The notes under the pieces were generated by a model. That model was not told the DNA's origin, did no database searches, and saw nothing but the letters and a program-made list of their open reading frames with translations. This document shows positions 1-12,800 of a stretch of DNA of 34,974 nt, in pieces. The first letter of the stretch is position 1, and the number at the start of each line of letters is the position of its first letter. The translations under genes were made by a program, and so were the position numbers. The DNA is taken from NCBI RefSeq assembly GCF_963678635.1, contig NW_026970922.1, positions 64,001 to 98,974 of the forward strand. The letters run 5' to 3'. Source of the stretch: Symsagittifera roscoffensis (lineage: Eukaryota; Xenacoelomorpha; Acoela; Convolutidae).

Positions 1-905
1 ATACAAGGGAATTCCTATTCTCTATGTTAAATATGGCTTGTAGACCGGATAACCTATTCACTATCCTTATACACGCGGGTATACAGGCAGGCGGGCCCCC
101 ACCCCTTTTCACCTCTATAACCTGCTACTGACATTTTTACTCAACTCGCTTTAAAAAAAGTACATATATGCATTCCAGAAAACAACAACTAAAACTGTTT
201 CAGCAACTTGTTTGAATTCATCGTCCGCAAGCTGCGCTTTTTACTATTGGCTATAAAATTAAACAGTTTGGAGAAATTTTAGCACTTCAGTTTCTCAAAA
301 AAGTGAAGCAAAAAAGGTTTTCATAAGAAGCAATCATGTAATTTCTTCACAATTTTCTACACCAAAAATGACAACCCCCATTTTTGGCTGTTATCCCGTT
401 TCAATGGAAATTGCTGGCTGGTTATACCAAAATTGCTTTTATCTCCGGAAAAACAAATATGAAATAAAATTAAAGACATTGACAAAAACGTTTTCATTAT
501 CATTGCATCTGTTTTTTATCATCTCTGCTACCTGGGTATACAATACATTTGTATGGTAAAATTACTTTGTCGCGGAATCTGCCACTCAAAACAAAATCCG
601 CAAAAAGCAAGCAAAATCCGTAAAGTGTATGCGTAATCCGCTTACATTTGCAGAATACGCTTAAAATGCAATTTGTAGTATCTGCTAACAATTTACGGTA
701 TTCATTTTCATTTGTGGAATCCGAAACGGCTAATTATTTATGCTCGTGGCGCAATCCATAACAACACTAAATCTTAACTGGTCTATCCATTTTCGGAGTT
801 TTGTCCTGGATTCCAGTGACCTTTATTCACCAAATTGAGCGTTTATCCAGTTTAGAAAACGAACGAAAGGTGTAGAACGGTCACTCTATTCATTTATATG
901 TAAGA
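1..905. repeat. Repeat module at the left edge, no gene
   Basis: This stretch has no supportable gene. Positions 1-260 resemble 2,495-2,760 and 6,357-6,620 (same order of CCGGATAACCTATTC-like, GTACAGGCAGGC-like and TTTTTACTCA-like blocks). Positions about 260-905 resemble 14,260-14,940: both contain an ACCTGG...ACAATACATTTGTAT block, a GTCGCGGAATCTGC block and a GTCCTGGATTCCAGTGACC block in the same order. The short ORFs here (368-559 on plus, 500-691 on minus) lie in repeat sequence and have no recognisable domain. Confidence 0.7.
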
Positions 906-1015
906 ATTTTACTCTTTCTAGAACTTAAATAACATGAGATTTTGATTGCACAGAATAGCTGTTTCAGTTTTTGTATTTTTGTTCGGACTTTGCTAATGAA
1001 AGTAACGGAAAATTT

Positions 1016-1845
1016 GTGCTCGGGGTTGTTTTTTTTTCATCAGATAAACTTCAAATTTTTAACTAGTCATTTTTGACAATTTTATCATATCTTTCAAAAA
1101 TTACTCATGTCATGAGCCTAATTTTGAAAAGATATTTCGCATGTGAGCTTTTTTCCTAAAACTATGAAGGTTTGAATGTTGCAATTTTGGCCAATTTGGT
1201 ACAATTAACGCGCGATATATTTCGGGCTGTTAATGCGTAAGCGGAGATTTAGTCCTCAAAATAAACCAAAAATCAGAAAATCTCATATAAACCAAAAAAT
1301 TAGTTTTGTTTCAAAACATTAAATTCTTTCATGTTAATACTAATCCATAGGCCTGAAAAAGCAGTCGGAACATGTTGTTATAAACTGTTGCAATTGACAA
1401 ATTACATCAAGAGCGCAATTAGACCTCGTAATTTTTGCTCGTCTCAGGGCAAAACCCTGAATGTTTCAACTGCATTTTAAGGTCCATTGAACAGTTATAA
1501 CAAGATAAATTTGATTGTAATTAAAAAACAAATTATACAGAACAGGATGATAAATTTTGCTCCTAGTAAGAATTTAATTATGGCAAATATGTACGTTGAA
1601 CCAATTCAGAGTGATTTCTAAGTTAGATTAAATCTTCACTTACGCGTTAAAGCGCTATGTTTATCGCGCGTTAATTGTTCCTAATTGGCCAAAATAGCAA
1701 TCTTTAAACCCCCATAACTTTAATAAAATTAATCACAGGTAAACAGTTTTTCCAACTTCAACTCAGAACCAAAATACTTTTTGATATTAAAAGATTCTGT
1801 CAAAAAAATGCTTGTTGAAAAATTTGTCACCACGAGCTCAAAAAA
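1016..1845. repeat. Foldback element, type 1 (copy 1)
   Basis: The two arms are imperfect inverted repeats. The left arm (about 1,016-1,260) has TTGTGCTCGGGG, ATTTTGGCCAATTTGG and AATTAACGCGCGATA. The right arm (about 1,620-1,845) has TATCGCGCGTTAATTG, CTAATTGGCCAAAAT, ACCCCCATAACTTTA and CACGAGCTCAA, in reverse-complement order. Near the centre is a short hairpin, TCAGGGC AAAA CCCTGA, at 1,444-1,460. No transposase frame is present, so it would be non-autonomous if mobile. Confidence 0.7.
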
Positions 1846-2815
1846 ACTTATACGACTTTATTCAAACAGATAAGAGCACCATTTGTGAAAAACAATGGGG
1901 GAGAATCAGTGCAGGTGCTCTTTCAAGGACTATGCAACTACAAACTTTTCCTTCAAAATATTGCAATTCTCAAACAAAAAAACATTGAAGGAAAGCCTCG
2001 TCATTCTAGTGAGGAAATTAAATGCTCAAAGATGCTATATTTATGTAGGAAGTCTTTTTGCTGCTATAACAACAACTCAATTGATACCAAACTTAGCATC
2101 AAAAAATCCTTAAAAGAGTTCTAGAAGATTCTGACGTTGGGCCTATTGTAAAATACGGGAGAGTACTCAAAAAAACGATCAATTTAACATCAACCAAATG
2201 AAGATAGAGAACAGTAAATGATATGATTGCTACAAATAAACAAACAATGAAAGAATTAAGTCATTTTTGAGCAAAGCGTAAAATTCAAGTTGAGGACAGA
2301 AACATTCATTTTATGAGGAATGGTCTTTCGCATAAAATGAAGACCAGGAATTTTTATCGGATTAAATTTATATAATCAGTTTTTTTATAGGCTGTAGAGG
2401 ATCTTAAAGATTGCTTAATCGGCAACAAAAATGTTCGAATTTTAATATTTCAACTGTTGTATCTTAAAACATAGCAAAACTAATTAACTATCTTAATACA
2501 AGGGAGTTTCTATTCCCTAAAGTAATATATGACTTATAGACCGGATAACCTATTCCCTATCCTAAGACGGGGGTGTACAGGCAGGCAGGCCTTCCCCCTG
2601 TTCACCTCTATAATCGACTACTGACATTTTTACTCACATCGCTTTAAAATGATAAATATCAAAAATCAACAACAAAAACTGTTTCAAAACTTGTTTGAAC
2701 TCATCATGCGCAAGTTGCCCTTTTTACTATTTGGTAAAAACTTAAAAAATTTGGAAAATTTTATGCTTGTTTAAAAAAAATAGCTCTTCAATTTCTCAAA
2801 ACAATGCTAGTAACG

Positions 2816-3660
2816 CAGTTTTAACGCATGAGCGGAGAAATAATCCGTCTTAAATATCGTTCTGAAATGGTTGAACGAAGCTTAATTGCCAAAATTAAGT
2901 TGTTCTTAGGAGCAAAAATTATCAGTTTCTTCTTTATATGGCGTGTGGGGGAATGATTTTTTCAAAGAATCTCAAGTTATGGAAAAAAAATATATTTTTT
3001 TCCATTATATATAATTTTTTCATGTTTTTTCTGTTCCATAGACCTTAAACGGCAGTTGGAACATTAAGGGCTTTGCCCGGAGACGAGTACTCTTTTTGCT
3101 TTTGCAAAGATTACGAAGCGTAAATGTGCTCTGTACATAACGTGCTAATTGCAACAACTCATAACAAACTGAAAAAAAAAGGAGTAAAACGAAACCAGAT
3201 TAAATTAAATAAAACAAAACTGTTCCTATATGAGGAAAATCCTGGTATTTTGATTGCCTTTTAAGGTCTATGGATCAGTAATAACCTGAAAAAATTTGAT
3301 ATAATTAAAATTTGAGATTTTTTGTGAAAAACATCCCCCCATACACCATATACAGACCAGAGTGCATAATTTTGCTCCTAGTTACAATTTACTCATAGCA
3401 AATAAGCTTCGTTTAATCAAATCAAATCGATTTCTAAGACAGATGAAATCTCCGCTTACCCGTTATTAGCGCGAATTTTATCGCGCGTTAATATTCCCTT
3501 ATTGGCTAAAATGGCAATCTTTAAACCCCCATAACTTTATTGAAAATAATCACAGGTAAAACATTTTTTCCCAATTTAGGCTCAGGACCAAAATACTTTT
3601 TGAATGATATAAAAAGCTTCTGTCAAAAAATGCAAGGGTAAAGATTGCCACTCCGAGCTC
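2816..3660. repeat. Foldback element, type 2 (copy 1), left arm truncated
   Basis: The left arm (about 2,827-3,070) includes GAGCGGAGAAATAATCCG, GAACGAAGCTTAATTGCC, TTATATGGCGTGTGGGGG and CCATAGACCTTAAA. The right arm (about 3,240-3,475) has the reverse complements: TTTTAAGGTCTATGGATC, CCCCCCATACACCATATA, AAGCTTCGTTTAATCAAA and ATCTCCGCTTACCC. The right side continues to CCGAGCTCAAG near 3,660. The outer part of the left arm is missing compared with the complete element at 14,992-16,094. Confidence 0.65.
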
Positions 3661-4876
3661 AAGGAAAACTTATACGACTTTATTCAAACAGATAAGAGCA
3701 CCAATTGGTAAAAACAGAGGGAGAATCACTGCAGAGACTGTTTCAAGGACTATGCAACAATTAAAATTTTCCTTCGAGCGAGTTGCAATTCTCATACAAA
3801 ATAACGATGAATGAGAGCCTAGACATTCAAGTGAGGAATTTTGGTGCAAAAGATGCTACATTTATGCAGAAAGTCTTACTGCTGCTAAACATTAACTCAA
3901 TTGATACCAAAGTTACCATCAAAAGAATATTTATACAAAATTTAGAAGATTCTGACAGTGGACCGATTGCAAGGTACGGGAGAGTACTCGATAAAACGAT
4001 CATCTAAACATCAACAAAAAAAAAGATAGAGAACAGTAAATGATATGATTGCTACAAATAAACAAACGAAGAAAGGATTAAGTCATTTTTAAGCAAAGCA
4101 TAAAATTCATTTTGAGGACAGAAACATTCATTTTATGAGGAATGGTCTTTCTCATGAAATGAATGATATAAATAGTATAAACAAGATAGAATAAATAGTG
4201 AATACAAATACGATGCAAGGAATTTGATACAATGCAAGGACTTTCCAAAGGTTTTGTTGTTCTTTTTTATTCTTTTCATTATACTTGACTTCTTCAATGT
4301 TCTGGAAGGTACAAAAGCGAAAATTATTCCAAAAGTTACAAACAAAACGTATACTTACGAATTTATTAACTACTGAACTTATTTTATATCCTAAGTCATA
4401 TGCTCTCATACTCTGCTGTGGATGATCTTAATGATTGCTAACTCGGTAGATTTGCTTGCTTTATTAAACCTGTTCTATCAAACCTGTTCTATCAATGCAG
4501 AATAAGCCTAAAATTCGCAAAATCCGCTGGCAGTTTGTAATATCTGCTAACAGTTTACGGAATTCATTTACATTTGTGGAATCCGGAACGACTAAATTTT
4601 TATGCTCGTTGCGCAATCCACAACAAAATTAGTTCTTAACTAATTCTTTTACTTTTTTGGAGATTTGGCCTGGATTCCAGTGACCTACATTCACCTTGAG
4701 CGCATATCTAGTGTAGAAAACGAACAAACGATGTAGATTGGTCGCTCTATTGTTTTTTATATAAGTCTTTTACTCTTTCTAGAACTTAAATAACATGAGA
4801 TTTTGACTGCACAGAATAGCTATTTCAATTTTTGTATATTTTTTCCGATTTTCCTATCAAAATTAACGGAAATTTT

Positions 4877-5707
4877 GTGCTCGGGATTGTTTTTTTTTCA
4901 TCAGATAAACTTCAAATTTTTAACAAGCCATTTTTGACAACTTTATCATATCTTTCAAAAATTACTCATGTCATGAGCCTAATTTTGAAAAGATATTTCG
5001 CATGTGAGCTTTTTTCCTAAAACTATGAAGGTTTGAATGTTGCAATTTTGGCCAATTTGGTACAATTAACGCGCGATATATTTCGGGCTGTTAATGCGTA
5101 AGCGGAGATTTAGTCCTCAAAATAAACCAAAAATCAGAAAATCTCATATAAACCAAAAAATTAGTTTTGTTTCAAAACATTAAATTCTTTCATGTTAATA
5201 CTAATCCATAGGCCTGAAAAAGCAGTCGGAACATGTTGTTATAAACTGTTGCAATTGACAAATTACATCAAGAGCGCAATTAGACCTCGTAATTTTTGCT
5301 CGTCTCAGGGCAAAACCCTGAATGTTTCAACTGCATTTTAAGGTCCATTGAACAGTTATAACACGATAAATTTGATTGTAATTAAAAAACAAATTATACA
5401 GAACAGGATGATAAATTTTGCTCCTAGTAAGAATTTAATTATGGCAAATATGTTCGTTGAACCAATTCAGAGTGATTTCTAAGTTAGATTAAATCTTCAC
5501 TTACGCGTTAAAGCGCTACGTTTATCGCGCGTTAATTGTTCCTAATTGGCCAAAATAGCAATCTTTAAACCCCCATAACTTTAATAAAATTAATCACAGG
5601 TAAACAGTTTTTCCAACTTCAACTCAGAACCAAAATAGTTTTGATATTAAAAGATTCTTTCAAAAAAATGCTTGTTGAAAAATTTGCCACCACGAGCTCA
5701 AAAAAAA
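4877..5707. repeat. Foldback element, type 1 (copy 2)
   Basis: Counterpart of 1,016-1,845 carried in the second tandem 3.86-kb unit, with the same arm landmarks and the same central hairpin. No coding frame is supported. Confidence 0.65.
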
Positions 5708-6678
5708 CTTATACGACTTTATTCAAACAGATAAGAGCACCATTTGTGAAAAACAATGGGGGAGAATCAGTGCAGGTGCTCTTTCAAGGACTATGCAACT
5801 ACAAACTTTTCCTTCAAAATATTGCAATTCTCAAACAAAAAAACATTGAAGGAAAGCCTCGTCATTCTAGTGAGGAAATTAAATGCTCAAAGATGCTATA
5901 TTTATGTAGGAAGTCTTTTTGCTGCTATAACAACAACTCAATTGATACCAAACTTAGCATCAAAAAATCCTTAAAAGAGTTCTAGAAGATTCTGACGTTG
6001 GGCCTATTGTAAAATACGACAGAGTACTCAAAAAAACGATCAATTTAACATCAACCAAATGAAGATAGAGAACAGTAAATGATATGATTGCTACAAATAA
6101 ACAAACAATGAAAGAAATAAGTCATTTTTAAGCAAAGCGTAAAATTCAAGTTGAGGACAGAAACATTCATTTTATGAGGAATGGTCTTTCGCATAAAATG
6201 AAGACCAGGAATTTTTATCGGAATAAATTTATATAATCAGTTTTTTTACAGGCTGTAGAGGATCTTAAAGATTGCTTAATCGGCAACAAAAATGTTCGAA
6301 TTTTAATATTTCAACTGTTGTATCTTAAAACATAGCAAAACTAATTAACTATTTTAATACAAGGGAATTTCTATTCCCTAATTTAATATATGACTTATAG
6401 ACCGGATAACCTATTCCCTATCCTAAGACGGGGGTGTACAGGCAGGCAGGCCTTCCCCCTGTTCACCTCTATAATCGACTACTGACATTTTTACTCACAT
6501 CGCTTTAAAATGATAAATATCAAAAATCAACAACAAAAACTGTTTCAAAACTTGTTTGAACTCATCATGCGCAAGTTGCTCTTTTTACTATTTGCTAAAA
6601 ATTTAAAAAATTTGGAAAAGTTTTATGCTTGTTTTAAAAAAATAGCTCTTCAATTTCTCAAAATAATGCTAGTAACGC

Positions 6679-7523
6679 ACTTTTAACGCATGAGCGGAGA
6701 AATAATCCGTCTTAAATATCGTTCTGAATTGGTTGAACGAAGCTTAATTGCCTAAATTAAGTTGTTCTTAGGAGCGAAAATTATCAGTTTCTTCTTTATA
6801 TGGCGTGTGGGGGAATGATTTTCACAAAGAATCTCAAGTTATGGAAAAAAAATATATTTTTTTCCATTATATATAATTTTTTCATGTTTTTTCTGTTCCA
6901 TAGACCTTAAACAGCAGTTGGAACATGCATGGTTTTGCCCGGAGACGAGTAGTCTTATTCGCTTTTGCAAAGATTACGAAGCCTAAATGTGCTCTGTACA
7001 TAACGTGCTAATTGCAACAACTCATAACAAACTGAAAAAAAAAGGAGTAAAACGAAACCAGATTAAATTAAATAAAACAAAACTGTTCCTATATGAGGAA
7101 AATCCTGGTATTTTGATTGCCTTTTAAGGTCTATGGATCAGTAATAACCTGAAAAAATTAGATATAATTAAAATTTGAGATTTTTTGTGAAAAACATCCC
7201 CCCATACACCATATACAGACCAGAGTGCATAATTTTGCTCCTAGTTACAATTTACTCATAGCAAATAAGCTTCGTTTAATCAAATCAAATCGATTTTTAA
7301 GACAGATGAAATCTCCGCTTACCCGTTATTAGCGCGAATTTTATCGCGCGTTAATATTCCCTTATTGGCTAAAATGGCAATCTTTAAACCCCCATAACTT
7401 TATTGAAAATAATCACAGGTAAAACATTTTTTCCCAATTTAGGCTCAGGACCAAAATACTTTTTGAATGATATAAAAAGCTTCTGTCAAAAAATGCAAGG
7501 GTAAAGATTGCCACTCCGAGCTC
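6679..7523. repeat. Foldback element, type 2 (copy 2)
   Basis: Counterpart of 2,816-3,660 in the second 3.86-kb unit. Its centre reads AACATGCATGGTTTTGCCCG, where copy 1 has a different central variant, so the loop region varies more than the arms. Confidence 0.6.
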
Positions 7524-8356
7524 AAGGAAAACTTATACGACTTTATTCAAACAGATAAGAGCACCAATTGGTAAAAACAGAGGGAGAATCACTGCAGAGA
7601 CTGTTTCAAGGACTATGCAACAATTAAAATTTTCCTTCGAGCGAGTTGCAATTCTCATACAAAATAACGATGAATGAGAGCCTAGACATTCAAGTGAGGA
7701 ATTTTGGTGCAAAAGATGCTACATTTATGCAGAAAGTCTTACTGCTGCTAAACATTAACTCAATTGATACCAAAGTTACCATCAAAAGAATATTTATACA
7801 AAATTTAGAAGATTCTGACAGTGGACCGATTGCAAGGTACGGGAGAGTACTCGATAAAACGATCATCTAAACATCAACAAAAAAAAAGATAGAGAACAGT
7901 AAATGATATGATTGCTACAAATAAACAAACGAAGAAAGGATTAAGTCATTTTTAAGCAAAGCATAAAATTCAATTTGAGGACAGAAACATTCATTTTATG
8001 AGGAATGGTCTTTCTCATGAAATGAATGATATAAATAGTATAAACAAGATAGAATAAATAGTGAATACAAATACGACGCAAGGAATTTGATACAATGCAA
8101 GGACTTTCCAAAGGTTTTGTTGTTCTTTTTTATTCTTTTCATTATACTTGACTTCTTCAATGTTCTGGAAGGTACAAAAGCGAAAATTTTTCCAAAAGTT
8201 ACAAACAAAACGTATACTTACGAATTTATTAACTACTGAACTTATTTTATATCCTAAGTCATATGCTCTCATACTCTGCTGTGGATGATCTTAATGATTG
8301 CTAACTCGGTAGATTTGCTTGCTTTATTAAACCTGTTCTATCAAAACTGTTCTATC

Positions 8357-9085
8357 AATGCAGAATAAGCCTAAAATTCGCAAAATCCGCTGGCAGTTTG
8401 TAATATCTGCTAACAGTTTATGGAATTCATTTACATTTGTGGAATCCGGAACGACTAAATTTTTATGCTCGTTGCGCAATCCACAACAAAATCAGTTCTT
8501 AACTAATTCTTTTACTTTTTTGGAGACTTGGCCTGGATTCCAGTGACCTACATTCACCTTGAGCGCATATCTAGTGTAGAAAACGAACAAACGATGTAGA
8601 TTGGTCGCTCTATTGTTTTAAATATAAGTCTTTTACTCTTTCTAGAACTTAAATAACATGAGATTTTGACTGCACAGAATAGCTATTTCAATTTTTGTAT
8701 ATTTTTTCCAATTTTCCTATCAAAATTAACGGAAATTTTGTGCTCGGGATTGTTTTTTTTTCATCAGATAAACTTCAAATTTTTAACAAGCCATTTTTGA
8801 CAACTTTATCATATCTTTCAAAAATTACTCATGTCATGAGCCTAATTTTGAAAAGATATTTCGCATGTGAGCTTTTTTCCTAAAACTATGAAGGTTTGAA
8901 TGTTGCAATTTTGGCCAATTTGGTACAATTAACGCGCGATATATTTCGGGCTGTTAATGCGTAAGCGGAGATTTAGTCCTCAAAATAAACCAAAAATCAG
9001 AAAATCTCATATAAACCAAAAAATTAGTTTTGTTTCAAAACATTAAATTCTTTCATGTTAATACTGATCCATAGGCCTGAAAAAG
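8357..9085. repeat. 3.86-kb tandem repeat, copy 3, truncated
   Basis: Copy 3 follows copy 2 closely through the minisatellite block, the CATCAGATAAACTTC block and the ACGCGCGATATATTTCGGGC block. It departs just after AGGCCTGAAAAAGC (9,073-9,086). From there the sequence continues as the second type of foldback instead of the first, so this copy is a chimera. Confidence 0.8.
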
Positions 9086-9860
9086 CCAAAAATAATTCGT
9101 TACTAGGAGCGAAATTAACACTCTGTTCTTTATATGGCGTGTGGGGGAATGGTTTTCACAAAGAATCTCAAGTTATGAAAAAAAAATTTTTTTCCTTAAA
9201 TATAATTTTCTCATGTTATTACTGTTCCATAGACCTTAAACAGCAGTTGGAACATGCATGGTTTTGCCCGGAGACGAGTAGTCTTATTCGCTTTTGCAAA
9301 CATTACGAGGCCTAAATGTGCTCTGTACGTAACGTGCTAATTGCAACAACTCACAACAAACTGAAAAAAGGATTAAAATGAAACCAAGTTAAATTAAATA
9401 AAACAAAATTGTTTGTATAGGGGGAAAACTCTGAATAATTTGACTATCTTTTAAGGTTTATGGATCAGTAGTAACATGAAAAAATTAAATATAACTAAAA
9501 ATTGAAGATATTTTGAGATTTTTTGTGAAAAACCTCCCCCTATAGGCCATATACAGAACAGAGTGCTAAATTTTGCTTCTAGTTACAATTTACTCATAGC
9601 AAATAAGCTTCGTTTAATCAAATCAAATCGATTTCTAAGACAGATGAAATCTCCGCTTACCCGTTATTAGCGCGAATTTTATCGCGCGTTAATATTCCCT
9701 TATTGGCTAAAATGGCAATCTTTAAACCCCCATAAATTTATTGAAAATAATCACAGGTAAAACATTTTTTGCCAATTTAGGCTCAGGACCAAAATACTTT
9801 TTGAATGATATAAAAAGCTTCTGTCAAAAAATGCAAGGGTAAAGATTGCCACTCCGAGCT
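8740..9860. repeat. Hybrid foldback element (type 1 left arm, type 2 body)
   Basis: The left portion to about 9,085 is type 1. The rest (TTATATGGCGTGTGGGGG at about 9,130, CCATAGACCTTAAA at about 9,227, the right arm to CCGAGCTCAAG near 9,864) is type 2. The small ORF at 9,055-9,315 crosses the join and has no recognisable content. Confidence 0.65.
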
Positions 9861-9871
9861 CAAGAAAGCTC

Positions 9872-12800
9872 AGTTTCTACAATCTACAGTTGAGCACGGA
9901 GATGCCAAATTTGCTGAACCTTTCTTACTGCAGTATGCCGAGCCGATAATGTAGGAGTTATACCGCTTAATTTTCACACGATTTGCAATGTAATCAACAT
10001 GAAGAAATCTGGAATCACAAAGACCCAACTTTCTGAGTTCTTGATGAGAAAAAAACATGAATTTTTATAAACAGATAATAGCATAATTTGGGAAAAAACG
10101 AAGGGGAGAATCACTGCAGGGACTCTTTCAAGGCCTATGCAACAATCAATTTATTCCTTGGAGTGTGTCGCAACTTTCATACAAAAACCACGTTAAGGAG
10201 AACCTGGAATTTTAAAAGAGAAAATGAAGTGCACAATGATGCTCCGTTTATGTAGAATGTCCTATTGCTGCTAATACAACAAGTCAGATAATCCAAAACT
10301 TACCAGCAAAAGAATAATTAAAAAAGTTTTTGAAAGTTCTGAAAATGGAATTGTGGCAAAGTATAATAGAATACTTGGAAAAACAATCAATTTTTTATCA
10401 ACAGAAAGAGAATAGAGAACAGTAAATCATATGATTGCTACAAATGAACAAACAAACAAAGAAAAAAGCTATTTTTTAAGCAAAGCATTAAGTTCAAGGG
10501 TGCTTTCCTTACTGGGTGCTTTCCTAACCCAGTAAATACTATGATTGCTACAAATAAACAAACGAAGAAAGGATTAAGTCATTTTAAAGCAAAGCATAAA
10601 ATTCAATTTGCGGACAAAAACATTCATTTTATGAGGAATGGTCTTTCTCTTAAAATGAATGATATGAACAGTATAAACAAGATAGGACAAATAGTGAATA
10701 CAAAGTGTTATATAGGATGCAAGGATTTTTCAAAGGTTTTGTTGTTCTTTTTTTTTCTTGTAAAAATACTTGACTTCTTTAATGTTTTAGAAGAAAAAAA
10801 GCGAAGTTTTTATCCAAAAATTACAAACAAAACGTACCCTTACGAAGTCTTGTAGCTACCCAAGTTCTTTTGTATCTTAATTCATAGGCTCTCATACTCT
10901 GCTTTGGAAGATCTTAATGATTGCTAACTCGGTAGACTTGCGTGCTATATCGAACCTCGTATATCAAACCTCATACATTAAAACATGACAATTATCTTTC
11001 TTTTTTAATGGACGGAAATTCTTTTTTTTTAAAACATGGCCTCTAGACCAGACAGGCTGAATACAGCTGATATTACTTTGTAAGATGTAGAGTTTCTACA
11101 ATCTACAGTTGAGCACGGAGATGCCAAATTTGCTGAACCTTTCTTACTGCAGTATGCCGAGCCGAGAATGTAGGAGTTATACCGCTTAATTTTCACACGA
11201 TTTGCAATGTATTCAACATGAAGAAATCTGGAATCACAAAGACCCAACTTTCTGAGTTCTTGATGAGAAAAAAACATGAATTTTTATAAACAGATAATAG
11301 CATAATTTGGGAAAAAAACGAAGGGGAGAATCACTGCAGGGACTCTTTCAAGGCCTATGCAACAATCAATTTATTCCTTGGAGTGTGTCGCAACTTTCAT
11401 ACAAAAATCACGTTAAGGAGAACCTGGAATTTTAAAAGAGAAAATGAAGTGCACAATGATGCTCCGTTTATGTAGAAAGTCCTATTGCTGCTAATACAAC
11501 AAGTCAGATAATCCAAAACTTACCAGCAAAAGAATAATTAAAAAAGTTTTTGAAAGTTCTGAAAATGGAATTGTGGCAAAGTATAATAGAATACTTGGAA
11601 AAACAATCAATTTTTTATCAACAGAAAGAGAATAGAGAACAGTAAATCATATGATTGCTACAAATGAACAAACAAACAAAGAAAAAAGCTATTTTTTAAG
11701 CAAAGCATTAAGTTCAAGGGTGCTTTCCTTACTGGGTGCTTTCCTAACCCAGTAAATACTATGATTGCTACAAATAAACAAACGAAGAAAGGATTAAGTC
11801 ATTTTAAAGCAAAGCATAAAATTCAATTTGCGGACAAAAACATTCATTTTATGAGGAATGGTCTTTCTCTTAAAATGAATGATATGAACAGTATAAACAA
11901 GATAGGACAAATAGTGAATACAAAGTGTTATATAGGATGCAAGGATTTTTCAAAGGTTTTGTTGTTCTTTTTTTTTCTTGTAAAAAGACTTGACTTCTTT
12001 AATGTTTTGGAAGAAAAAAAGCGAAGTTTTTATCCAAAAATTACAAACAAAACGTACCCTTACGAAGTCTTGTAGCTACCCAAGTTCTTTTGTATCTTAA
12101 TTCATAGGCTCTCATACTCTGCTTTGGAAGATCTTAATGATTGCTAACTCGGTAGACTTGCGTGCTATATCGAACCTCGTATATCAAACCTCATACATTA
12201 AAACATGGCAATTATCTTTCTTTTTTAATGGACGGACTCTCTTTTTTTCTAAAACATGGCCTCTAGACCACACAGGCTGAATACAGCTGATATTACTTTG
12301 TAAGATGTAGAGTTTCTACAATCTACAGTTGAGCACGGATAAGCCAAATTTGCTGAACCTTTCTTACTGCAGTATGCCGAGCCGATAATGTAGGAGTTAT
12401 ACCGCTTAATTTTCACACGATTTGCAATGTAATCAACATGAAGAAATCTGGAATCACAAAGACCCAACTTTCTGAGTTCTTGATGAGAAAAAAACATGAA
12501 TTTTTATAAACAGATAATAGCATAATTTGGGAAAAAACGAAGGGGAGAATCACTGCAGGGACTCTTTCAAGGCCTATGCAACAATCAATTTATTCCTTGG
12601 AGTGTGTCGCAACTTTCATACAAAAACCACGTTAAGGAGATCCTGGAATTTTAAAAGAGAAAATGAAGTGCACAATGATGCTCCGTTTATGTAGAAAGTC
12701 CTATTGCTGCTAATACAACAAGTCAGATAATCCAAAACTTACCAGCAAAAGAATAATTAAAAAAGTTTTTGAAAGTTCTGAAAATGGAATTGTGGCAAAG

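Larger units (their letters stand above)
647..4493. repeat. 3.86-kb tandem repeat, copy 1
   Basis: Copy 1 of a large direct repeat. Landmarks recur 3,861-3,863 bp downstream, for example ACAATTAACGCGCG at 1,201 and 5,062. The first few hundred bases are more diverged (offset about 3,847). The unit has two related halves: a foldback element (about 1,016-1,845) plus a flank, then a second diverged foldback (about 2,816-3,660) plus a homologous flank. The two flanks share a block with CTTATACGACTTTATTC followed by AGATAAGAGCACC, near 1,848 and 3,668. Small ORFs inside (1,885-2,124; 3,783-4,007) recur only because the DNA is duplicated. Confidence 0.85.
4494..8356. repeat. 3.86-kb tandem repeat, copy 2
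   Basis: Copy 2 runs from AATGCAGAATAAGCC at 4,494 to the same sequence at 8,357, a period of 3,863 bp. Over most of its length it is nearly identical by eye to copy 1, with scattered single-base and 1-2 base length differences. A base difference turns the equivalent of the 79-codon ORF in copy 1 into a longer open stretch (5,641-5,985). I read this as chance, not a gene. Confidence 0.88.

Noticed and set aside
5641-5985. 114-codon ORF in the 3.86-kb repeat
   Set aside because: The counterpart in copy 1 is shorter and the overlapping frame is equally open, so it is a repeat artefact without a domain.
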